Shown here: positions 9,422-18,905 of the stretch, piece by piece
Numbering within the stretch: the first letter of the stretch is position 1
How the letters are laid out: each line of letters begins with the position of its first letter
NCBI GenBank assembly: GCA_021464525.1
Contig: JADRCO010000835.1
Location: 1-25,774 of the forward strand
DNA length: 25,774 nt
Direction of reading: 5' to 3'
Source of the DNA: Rhizophagus sp. LPA8_4_AMF
Taxonomy: Eukaryota; Glomeromycota; Glomeromycetes; Glomerales; Glomeraceae
Program-made: the position numbers and the translations under genes
Notes under the pieces: generated by a model
What the model saw: the letters and a program-made list of their open reading frames with translations, nothing else
Told to the model about the DNA's origin: nothing
Database searches by the model: none

Positions 9422-9654
9422 TATCTGTAAAAATTTTATTTACTATTGGAAACTTGGACATTAACTTACATAAGATATATTTTAAATACATGTTGAAAAG
9501 AATATTAGTGATTTACAATAAGCAGATTAATTACTAATACATGAATGATTGATGGTTTATATACATATATATATATATATCGGCATTTCGGCAATCAATA
9601 TACCATAACGATAAAGGAAATGCAGTGAAAGAATGTAATCACGGAGAGAAAGCA

Positions 9655-9687
<33 letters not shown>
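9655..9687. repeat. (GAT)11 microsatellite
   Basis: Eleven perfect GAT units, directly followed by the 33-bp hairpin minisatellite. Confidence 0.9.
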
Positions 9688-9688
<1 letters not shown>

Positions 9689-9700
9689 TGGATTCTTTTT

Positions 9701-9848
9701 CATAAATGTTCAAGTTTATGAACATTTTTTCTCATAAATGGTCATGTTTATGAACATTTTTTTTCATAAATGTTCATGTTTATGAACATTCTTCTTTCAT
9801 AAATGTCCATGTTTATGAACATTCTTTTTCATAAATGTTCGTGAACGT
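9701..9848. repeat. 33-bp hairpin minisatellite, ~4.5 copies
   Basis: Units begin at 9701, 9733, 9765, 9798 and 9830 (period 32-33 bp) and share CATAAATGTTCATGTTTATG followed by a T-rich spacer. In most units TTCATAAA pairs with TTTATGAA across an 8-nt loop, so each can form a hairpin. The last copy is truncated. No coding or CRISPR context accompanies it. Confidence 0.88.
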
Positions 9849-11379
9849 TTCCATTTCTCCCGAATCTATCCGAGATTGTTTAATAGTAGTAATGATCTGA
9901 TTACTTTCATTCCCGTTAAACATGTGGATATGAGAGGAAATAGAAATGATAAGACATATGTGATTAATTTATATTAAAGAAATTTTATGGAATTTATTAA
10001 TACTATTGACAGGATTTAACCAGTAATGCTAAGATCAATTGATTGTACATTTAAATAGCATGATTTAATACAATAATAATTAATTAATCACTCGATATTA
10101 ACATGAGATCATCGAACTCTGTTTGGTGCGGTTATACAGAAGATTTTCTGTTCAACATCAATACCAGTTTTTTTTTTAAAGTTTAAAGTTATTTTTTAAG
10201 GAGAGAGGATCTGGAAATTAAATAAATTATTAATATAGTCATATTTATAAGGAGGGAGAAGGGGAAGTTTTTTATGTTAAACAGAAAATCCACCTTATTA
10301 AACATTTGAAAGACATTTTTTTTTTAATTATAAGTAGTGGGTTTTTCAATCCATATTAAGTAAATAATTTGAGAAATGTAACACTGGTAGATATGGTATG
10401 GACATCATAACAGCCGAATATCGGCGTAGTAATAAATATTTACCATTGAACAGTCGTCGGGGGGGGGGCCAAACGCTGATTAAGGATAAACATCGGGACT
10501 TTCCAAATTAAAATTTTTTGAACTGTCAACCCCGAATTACACGTTTTTGTATATCAAACTCTAATAAAATTCCGAGAGACTGAAAGTCTGAAACAATTAA
10601 ATTTTAGAAAGTAAGGAAGATTATAATAAAGATAAAAAATTGTGAAATTATTTATTAAATTTTATTTTTTTTTATTTTTTTTGGAATAAATATTTTGATT
10701 GTGGAGTATTGGGGTACAGAGTAAAGAAAGACTTTACACATCATTGTAATTCTCTTTCGTACTAATAGTAATAATATGTCGTGTAATCCAATTAATAATA
10801 ATTATGCATATACCATAATAGAGAATAAAAGTCCATTTGGGAATTCATATGCGTGGAGCATTCGATGATGTAATTTGTGATTGATTTATTGAAATGTGAT
10901 CAAATAAATAAATCAAATAAATAAATTATTATATTATATATAACTGATAATATATGTATATGTATATAATATATATATATATATATAATATAAATATAAA
11001 TATAAAATTCCGTAATAAATAGATATCAATAAAAAAGTTCAATATGTAGTTCATATGTAACAGTAACAGTTATACAAAAAAAAAAAAAAAAAAAATCAAA
11101 AAAAGATATATTGTTTTTTTAAGATTAAAGTTTTTTTAGAAAAGAGATGAGATGGTCTCAAGAAAAAAGATTATTATTTCTTCTTTTTTTGTTATAGATT
11201 GTATAATCGGTTTAAAGAATTTCATAAGTGAATGCATGATATAATACAAGTCACTAAAAAGAGCTTATTGATAATGAATGATGATGAAAAGTTCCATTGT
11301 CTTTTACTTTCTAATTTAGTCCTTATTAAAAAAAATCGACTAGATTTTTTAATGTACTGCTTATTTTTTATATTATGAT

Positions 11380-11431
11380 CAACGTTCTAACGTTGGCGGG
11401 AAATTTGGATCAACCTCAATAAACCCGCCAA
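11380..11431. promoter_or_regulatory. Palindrome plus inverted pair of E2F-like sites
   Basis: CAACGTT-CT-AACGTTG is a perfect inverted repeat at 11380-11395. Overlapping it, TTGGCGGGAAA starts at 11393, and its inverse CCCGCCAA lies at 11424-11431. GGCGGGAA matches the E2F/DP consensus and the two copies face each other across 23 bp. Either a paired factor site or a hairpin is possible. It lies 1.1 kb upstream of the hydrolase, and assigning it to that gene is inference. Confidence 0.3.
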
Positions 11432-12314
11432 AATATAAACATTTAAGTGTTGATATTTTTACTATTTCCATATTAAGAAATCAACGATTATAATAATAGA
11501 AAATGATCTTCAGAAGTCTATCATAGAAAAAAGAGGGTGATTTTAATAAGTTTATGTTACATTTTCACGGTCTTTTTTATTCCCTTAAAAAAAAAGATAA
11601 AATAAAAAATTACCTGTTTAATTAACAATTATTTTTTGTTTGATGAAAACGTTTATAAGATGAAAATTTTCAAACATTAAGGAGATAAAGAGAATAAAGA
11701 CTCAATAACGCCACGAATAATTACTCTTTACAATCACATATAAAGTAAATAAATCAAAAATCATTACCTAATTTTCATATTGATTTTCGATAAATTCGGA
11801 ATGAATGCAAATATGGAATTTACTAAGCCTTCTTTGATATAGATATCAGGCTAAGCAGGAGTCTTTAACTTACCCTTGTCTCCGGTTTTTTTTATTACTT
11901 TTTCATCTTATGTTTCAGTTTACTGAACTTGCAGAAATATTGAATTTTTTTCGAATATTCCATTATCCCATCTTCTTAAATCTTCTTAATCATCTTAAAT
12001 CTTAATTCTCCAATAATTCTTTTAAAAACTTTAATGGCCGAAAGTTGCAAGCCTTACATTACTTTTACATTACTTCTACATTTACTGTAATAAAAACATT
12101 AATGAATATCATTTCCCTTATTGTGTCTTCAAGAGTATCACTGTATATTATTATTTTAATTTAAAATTTTATATTATTGTTTTTGGCAAGTATACCAGAT
12201 CGCATGAGTCGCACGTTTTGAAACATCTTTACATTTGTGTAACTTCCTTTTTCATTTGTTTTATTTCCTCTATATATAACTGTCCGTTTTTTTATTATAG
12301 TTCATCCCCATTTG

Positions 12315-12316
12315 TT

Positions 12317-12386
<70 letters not shown>
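12315..12386. repeat. Poly-T/poly-A tract followed by (TA)n
   Basis: Nine T, then about 31 consecutive A, then TA repeats. It can form a hairpin and is likely to vary in length between isolates. It lies ~180 bp upstream of the hydrolase ATG and may act as a nucleosome-poor promoter tract. Confidence 0.7.
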
Positions 12387-12563
12387 GGCATATAATTTTT
12401 TCGTCTTTTTTTTTTTTTTCTTCTTCTCTTATATTTATTTTTTTATTATTTATTTTATAAAACAAAAAAAAAATTTATATATAATTGGATGTATTGGTAG
12501 CTACTGCTTCTTTATATATATATATATATATACATTCTTCGTCCCATTTTCTGATAATTAAAA

Positions 12564-14284
12564 ATGGCGGTGGATCCTAAAGATATTGCTGCTTTAACAC
12601 CAAAGTTTCTCAGTACTGTATATAAACATTTTAAAAATGATATTCCTGATTCAAATTGGGATTTAAAATTACATTTAGGTGTTACAATGCTTCGTTCATT
12701 TCTTCAAAGGGGAAAACATAAAACGATCGAAAAACATCAAAAATTTCTTGGAAAAGCTCATATGCCGCCTTCTCCTTCTGTATCTGTTAAAAAAACAATT
12801 GTACCTGAAACTTGTCGTTCTCAAGCTGAAGATATTATGGCTGGTTTATTAAGTGGTCAAGAAGAAAAAGTTGGTTGGAGATGGAAAGAAGATCCTATGA
12901 AACAATCCCCTCTTAAAGGTGAATGGGTTGAAGCAAAGAATAGAAAGAAATTAACTGCCGCTGATAGAGTAATTTTATATATACATGGTGGTGCTTATTT
13001 TATGGGTAGTGCCGCTCAACATAGATTTTTAATACAAAAAGTTGCTAAAGCTAGCGCCGCTAGAGCTTTTAGTATTGATTATAGATTAGCCCCTCAATCT
13101 CCTTTTCCTGCTGCTGTTGTTGATACTTTGGCTGCTTATCTTTATTTAATACAACCTCCTGCTGAGGCTGGTTTCGATCCTATAAATCCAAAACAAATTG
13201 TTATTATGGGTGATTCTGCTGGTGGTGGTTTGGCTTTATCTTTAATGCTCGTTTTAAGGGATGCAGGTCTTCCTCAACCTGCTGGTTCTGCTTGTTGGTC
13301 TCCTTGGGTTGATCTTTATCATTCTTTACCTTCTATATTTTCAAATGGTCCAACTGATTATATACCAAATGGTTTTGTACATAAAGCTTCTCCTGCTAAT
13401 CCAATCAAGGATTATAAAAATGTTCAACAAAGATTAGAAAGAGTTCAATATTATGCATATAATTCTGCTTTATCCATTCCTTATGTTTCCCCAATTCTTT
13501 CTGATGATTTGGGAGGTTTGGGTGAAATTTTTATTGTAAGTATATTTTAATCGTGATGTTTCCTTATAAATTTCCAGTTAATAATATATATATATATTTT
13601 TTTTATATAGACATGTGGAAGTGGAGAACGATTAAGAGACGAATCAATTTTGTTGGCTCATAAAGCGGCAAAAACTCATCCCGAAATTTTTGAATGTAAT
13701 AAACAAGGAGTAAGATCTTATCCTCCGACCAAAGTTAGTCTCAACATCTATGAGTAAGTATTCATCATCTCATTAAGTAATTCTTTTATTATCATATGTT
13801 AATTTATTTTAACATTATTGTTTACTTTTTATAATTTAGAGCTATGCCACATGTATTTCAATTATTCTTGTTCCATCCAGCGGCTACTGACGCAATCAAG
13901 CGTACAGGTGCCTTTGTACGAAAAATTATACCTGAACCATCAAACGATGCATCAAGTTGTTCTTCAAATTCATCATTTTCATCGCCACATTCATCTTTTT
14001 CATCATCTCGTAAGCAACGAGAAAAAGATGTTCCCACAAACTTGACCGGCTTAAAACAAAAGAAATCGTCATCATCAATATCATTACAAGAATATTTTGA
14101 AGATGAACTTGATGATAAAGATGATAATGGAGAAGTAAATTATTTTACTAAGAAACATATTGATGTTAAAGGAAATTGTAAACGAACAAATGATATGTTG
14201 GATGAAGGTACTTTACGTGAGTGGGTAAATATGTTGGGGAAATTGCCTGATTTAGAAGCTCATCCAGAATTTATGGATATTTAG
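12564..14284 (+). CDS. HSL-type alpha/beta hydrolase, three exons
   Basis: Three exons, 12564-13535, 13611-13753 and 13840-14284, give 519 residues. The introns are 75 and 86 bp, with GTAAGT donors and TATAG/TTTAG acceptors. The product is a serine ester hydrolase of the alpha/beta-hydrolase-3 (hormone-sensitive lipase) group. The oxyanion motif HGGAY is at 141-145. GDSAGG at 216-221 carries the nucleophile Ser218. Asp334 in ERLRDE and His376 in MPHVFQLF complete the triad; the last two lie in exons 2 and 3, which confirms the splice model. It should cleave esters, but the substrate (acyl lipid, sterol ester or acetylated sterol) cannot be told from sequence. No signal peptide is visible; the N-terminus (MAVDPKDIAALTPKFL) may form an amphipathic, membrane-near helix. 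After the catalytic fold, residues ~390-480 form a Ser-rich then Lys/Asp/Glu-rich tail, longer than in bacterial relatives and perhaps a phosphorylation region. The ATG sits in a good context (AAAATGGC). AATAAA occurs ~240 bp after the stop. Confidence 0.93.
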
Positions 14285-15468
14285 ATAATAATAGATTTAT
14301 TTTCCCCTATTTTATATACAGTATATAATTTTACAAAACAAACTAATTTTTTTGTACAGTTTTTTTTTTTTAATTTTTAATTTACTTTAATTTAATCTTA
14401 GTAATTTTTTTTTCCAAGTAGAATATTTTACATTAATAATATTAATGTGTGAATGTTCAAATTACAGTATTTCTGTTCGTAATTTAGTATCAGCGTAGAA
14501 AAAAAAAAAAATTTTAATTAATATAATAAATAAAAATGCCTCAATTTGGGGTTTAATACGTGAGACGTTAGAGTATGTTGTTCTATCTAGTACAAAAGTG
14601 TGTGATTGTGTAATTAACAATAAATTGATCCGACATTAATGACATTTAATATGTACAAATATGTTTAATTATTTTACGATAGGATTATAAAAATTTAAAC
14701 TTTTTTTTTATATCTAAATTATGTCAGATTTCAAAAATAAACAATTTAAATTTAAACTAATTTGTACAACCTTTATTCATGCTGAGTTTCAAAAAATGTA
14801 TCGTTCTTGCGTTACTTGTACCCATCAGGTGTTAGTTTCAAACATATGTAATCTAACTGTTGTGATAAACTAACTGTTATGACTAATACTTACTAATATC
14901 GACATTTTACATCAAATTCATTATACAGTACAGATAAATATAAAAAGTTTTTTTTTTTTTTTTTTTTGATGCATTTAATCACTAGAAATCTAGAATAGAA
15001 TTTCCATCAAAATATTTTTTTCATTCTTTAGTTGCATTATGTTACAATATTATTTATAACATACATTTGAGTATATAAAGACTGCAAAATGTAAAATTAT
15101 TTTTTTTTTAAAAAATTTATTTTAAGTAATGCAACTTGATTGGTAGATTTTGTCATCATATAATAAGTATACTGTATGGCAAATTGCCAACCCCCCAAAA
15201 AAAGAAGTGGAATAGAATTAAATACTTTATATATTATTATTTATTTATTTTTTTTTTACTTTTCAAAATTTTGTAAAAATATTTAAAAATATTTATTAAT
15301 TTCTTTTATATAATATATATAATACTTTTCTTTTTTTTTGTTTAAGAAAAAAAAGCCATTTATCATTATATAAATATATATATATTTCTTTCTTTATTTT
15401 TATTTAATTATAATTATATTAAAAAATTATAAAAAAATTATAAATTAAAATAAATATGTAAAATACTA
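14285..15468. other. AT-rich 3' flank of the hydrolase
   Basis: No gene recognised. It includes the 3' UTR and candidate AATAAA at 14525-14530. A 13-bp palindrome TGGCAAATTGCCA at 15177-15189 is followed by a C6 run, and resembles the terminal palindrome of the element starting at 15469. Confidence 0.5.
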
Positions 15469-16422
15469 TCCTTAAATTGTAGTCAAATTTTGTAGCAAAT
15501 TTGCTATTAATATTCAAACCTAAAATAATATAAATATTTATTATTTAACCTCTAATTTTTTTTTTATTTTGAAATAGAAAATACCATAAAATTTATAGTA
15601 AAAGTATTATTTTTAATAAAAATCATTTTTTTTAAATGTTTAATTATAGCTCAGTTAATTAAATTACAAAAAATAAGCATATTTTTGTAAATTAACTCAT
15701 GCTTACTTCTCATGTATAAAGTCCACTTATGCGAAAGTTATATTATATATGTATTTTAGTCTTCTCTACAACTTTACTTATATATAAAAGTAACATTTAA
15801 AATACCAATATTGATTTTTGTATATAAAAACTATCACTTCAAAATTTCTAGTAAAATTTTGCCAATATTTAACTTATAAATTCAACTAATTAACATCTGA
15901 CTTTTTTTATTTTTACTTAATAAACATTATAAAATTTATTATGAAAATATTATTTTAGAATAAAAATTATATTTAATAGACTGAATTTTATTTTAACTAA
16001 TTGCAGTATTAATAACATAAAATTTATTTTTTTTTTAAATTTAACCCAAACATACTCCTTATGTTCAAGATCTATTTGTGTAAATATTTTGTAATATATA
16101 TTTTAATACTTTCTACAACTTTACTTATGCATACAAGTTATATTTTGAATGCTAATTTTAACTTTTATATATGAAGACTTTACTTTAATACTTTAAAATT
16201 TTTAACAGATTCACAATAAAATTTGTCAATCTTTCCTTTTTAAGAATAGCAAAATACATAAAATTAATGTCCGATTTTTTTTTAATTTTTACTTAAAAGA
16301 TATCATAATGTTTATTGTAAAAAAAATAAATAAAGTAAATTTTAAGTTAAATTCTATTTTATTATAGATTAATATTAATTTTTAAATTACTGGCAAATTT
16401 GCCAGTAAAACAGTTTAAGGGA
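15469..16422. mobile_element. ~954-bp AT-rich element with inverted ends, TA-flanked
   Basis: The left end reads TCCTTAAATTGT and the reverse complement of the right end TCCCTTAAACTGT; each is preceded outward by TA. Each end carries a palindrome a little inward: TAGCAAATTTGCTA at 15493-15506 and ACTGGCAAATTTGCCAGT at 16389-16406. The interior holds a degenerate ~345-bp tandem repeat: TCTACAACTTTACTTAT occurs near 15765 and again near 16112, and ATAAAATTTAT at 15586 and 15929. There are no ORFs. A TA target would suit a Tc1/mariner-type non-autonomous element, but the extreme AT content weakens the alignment, so this is a proposal. Confidence 0.45.
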
Positions 16423-17572
16423 TAATATTATATTACTTTATTTTTAATATATTAACAATTTTTTAATTATAAATTCTTTAAAATAAAATTCTTTAAAATT
16501 GCAACTTTTGTAAAACTTGTATTTGAATTATAATTTTATTATCAATTTTTATAATTAATATTATTAAATTTCATAAATTTTATAATTAACTGTTAAATAC
16601 TTTAAATATATATAATAATAATTATAAAAAAAAAATTGGTACTTATTTTAAATAAATTTAAAATTTTTGAAGATTTGCAATATTTTTATTTATATATTAA
16701 TTTGTAAATATACTATTAAAATTTTTGAAGATTTGCAATATTTTTATTTATATATTAATTTGTAAATATACTATTCTAATTTATTAACAAGTTTTTTAAG
16801 AATAAAGAATTTTTATTAATAGAAAAGATTCATTAAATATTATTAAATTTTTATTAAAAAAATTATTATAAAGTTCTTAAAAAATAGAAATTTTTTTTTA
16901 ATAATTCTTATTATAAAGAATTAATTAAAGAAATTCAATATTAAAAAAATTTACTAATATCATATTATATAATTATATAAAACTTGATTTTATAAAGTTT
17001 TAATAAATTATTATATAAAATTAGAGTATTAGACATTTATTTCATCATTTATATTCATAAATAAACCAAGTAAAAATCATTTTTAAAGTATTATTAGTAT
17101 TTTTTATTATTTTGTATTTATGCAATTTATAACAATGTTACTAAGTATGATTGCAAATTGTAATACTTTTAAATGTATGATAAATGGCGCAGCAGTCACA
17201 TGAGTGGCTTTGATTTAATCATAATATTACCAATTATAAGATTTCTTTGATGGAAAGGTGCCAACTCTACAAGATACCAACTGATGATATAGAATATTGG
17301 TAATAGTTTTATTTTTCCAATTCACATAACATACTTTTAACAAGTGGTCTAAAAATATTATTCTTGAGTCTTGTCATTGATCTTGTATTTTCATTAACAT
17401 CGGTAATTTAATTATTGTATTTATTGGAAGATTGATTTTGTTGAAATTAAAATACACTCGCATATATAAATTTTAAGTTTTATTATTAAAAATATATAAT
17501 ATACAAAAAACTATGTAAATTTTTGAGGTTCAAATCTCGGTTACGTCACGTCAATAAATGATCGGCAAATTC
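16423..17572. other. Extremely AT-rich stretch, no gene
   Basis: Mostly A/T runs up to ~17150, then slightly more complex sequence. It contains the 58-bp duplication at 16660-16775. A tRNA B-box-like GGTTCAAATC at 17527-17536 lies before the tRNA-Asp-like relic. Confidence 0.5.
16660..16775. repeat. Perfect 58-bp tandem duplication
   Basis: Two adjacent 58-bp copies (16660-16717 and 16718-16775) starting AAAATTTTTGAAGATTTGC are identical throughout. Identity in otherwise drifting AT-rich DNA implies a recent duplication, or an assembly artefact. Confidence 0.93.
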
Positions 17573-17612
17573 GTGATGATGTATAGTGATTAGTATCCTT
17601 CCCTGTCAGGAT
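17573..17612 (+). repeat. tRNA-Asp-derived relic (pseudo-tRNA or SINE head)
   Basis: GTATAGTGATTAGTATCC (17581-17598) matches the D-arm/A-box part of eukaryotic tRNA-Asp (GTATAGTGGTTAGTATCC) with one change. CCTGTCA (17602-17608), the tRNA-Asp anticodon loop with GTC, follows at the right spacing. The 3' half has lost its pairing and no proper T-arm follows, so it is not a working tRNA. A separate B-box-like word lies 45 bp upstream rather than downstream. A tRNA pseudogene or the head of a tRNA-derived SINE would both fit. Confidence 0.55.
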
Positions 17613-18120
17613 AGATAACTTAACTCTGATACATTAAATTACATAGAATTGCATTATTAATAAGCATTAAAGTAATATCATCATAAATAATCCATTAGCT
17701 GACGTTGAAACCTTATATGAGAATAATTGTAATGCTCTTCACATATCACTTAGGCTCTTAAATACATCCACATTAAATCACGTTCGCAGTACCACCAACT
17801 GAAAATTCCCAAATCGATATAAAATCCCATTATTTCAATTAGAAATGTTTTGTAAGATAGTTGAATTTCACTCGACTACATCCATAGTAAATTTCGGGTA
17901 CGTATTCATACGCAATAGTCTTGAATATTTCATTAAGATACGAAACTTGTGTTATTCAAGTTAGTAGGATCAAATAGTCTGGTAGATAATCCTAGAGTAA
18001 TTTTTCACACAATAAATCAAGTGAATCAGCTACAATATTCAAATGATATTCATAACAAAATTTCTTCAAAATATGATTTCAAGGAACAAAAACATTTATC
18101 TAATCATGATGAAGGTTCAT
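17613..18120. other. Region downstream of the NYN relic, weak coding traces
   Basis: No intact gene. On the minus strand a short block (reading NIVADSLDLLCEKLL, near 18010-18055) may be a decayed continuation of the NYN relic. The plus-strand frame at 17949-18161 overlaps the relic in antisense and is not called. Confidence 0.35.
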
Positions 18121-18365
18121 CGTATTCCAAAAATATATTTCAACCATCAACTCTAACTTGATTGCGGTCTGTAATATGGACTTGAAGTCAGCATCACCGG
18201 CGACAAGCTCCAATACAGCAGGCATACTATAATTTCACCCATATAATGCCTATTCACATAATCGATGCAGAGTTGATCAAAACGTATTTGTGATCAAAAG
18301 CACTAACAATGTATAAATCATGGCCAAAGACTTTACTATAAAAAACAGCTCCATTATAATACAGA
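18121..18365 (-). pseudogene. Decayed NYN (PIN-like) domain gene
   Basis: Read on the minus strand, three blocks in successive frames form one NYN-type sequence: NGAVFYSKVFGHDLYIVSAF, then FDQLCIDYVNRHYMGEII, then MPAVLELVAGDADF followed by ILQTAIKL and VEIYFWNT. The D-x-x-x-I/L-x-D stretch before the core, the LVAGDADF acidic motif, and the hydrophobic strand VEIYFW after a helix are the standard C-terminal half of NYN domains, which belong to the PIN-like nuclease fold and usually act on RNA. Two frameshifts separate the blocks, and the sequence after FWNT soon meets stops, so the gene is broken. Protein-like minus-strand sequence at 18426-18540 and 18602-18905 may be further pieces, but I cannot link them. 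Confidence 0.62.
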
Positions 18366-18601
18366 ATAAAGGAACGATTATGCCAAAATACGTTCACTAA
18401 CGTCAACTATTTATTATGATTCAATGGTAGTGACAGGTTGATCACCAATATTATGAATGTGTTTTTTAAGTAGTGTTTGGCGATAAGAAGCACAAAAGAT
18501 GAGAGGTAAACCACTTACCAGTGATAGCGGACGGTAGGTATAAAGAGATTTTTTTTTTCTTAGGTTTTTTTGTCAGTTCGATTGAAATAGTCAAGTAGAA
18601 T

Positions 18602-18905
18602 TTATCATCATGCAAGTTTATCGATATCATCTTCGGTAGAAATGTATATAAGGCCGGATATAACCTTCCAGATTTTCATTTCGACTATTTTAACCGCTTT
18701 AATTTCTTCTCTACGAAAAAGTTCCTTTAATTTGCAACAGTTATATCCTCAAACATTTTCATTGTTGGTGAAAAATCTGCTAATAGAAATACTGAAAATA
18801 TCGTCAAAAGTTGTTCTAGAATCAATCAATTTAGCAACAATTCCATTTCGTTTCTATAAAGTAGTTTTTAGAGAAAAGGTTTCAAGAGAATTTGAAAAAG
18901 TTTGA
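18602..18905 (-). other. Minus-strand coding-like block, possibly part of a decayed gene
   Basis: The frame contains RNGIVAKLIDSRTTFDD, then GYNCCKLKELFRREEIKAV, then SGLIYISTEDDIDKLA, with two internal stops. The charged, balanced composition looks more like former protein than the hydrophobic plus-strand frame at 18642-18905 that overlaps it. It lies upstream of the NYN relic on the same strand. No family is recognised. Confidence 0.3.

Larger units (their letters stand above)
9849..12563. other. Long intergenic region upstream of the hydrolase
   Basis: No gene found in 2.7 kb. It holds poly-A/T runs, (TA)n near 10925-11005, a ten-base G run near 10459 and the GC-richer palindrome pair at 11380-11431. 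A small array of ACATTACTTYT words lies near 12056-12085. The last ~250 bp before the hydrolase ATG are pyrimidine-rich with TA microsatellites and probably contain its promoter and 5' UTR. Confidence 0.6.

Noticed and set aside
9701-9848. CRISPR-like array
   Set aside because: The repeats are contiguous with no unique spacers and the DNA is eukaryotic; it is a minisatellite.
17949-18161. Plus-strand 70-residue frame
   Set aside because: It overlaps the NYN relic in antisense, has no ATG start and no recognisable motif.
18642-18905. Plus-strand 87-residue frame
   Set aside because: The antisense strand reads more protein-like and lies beside the minus-strand NYN relic; no motif supports the plus frame.
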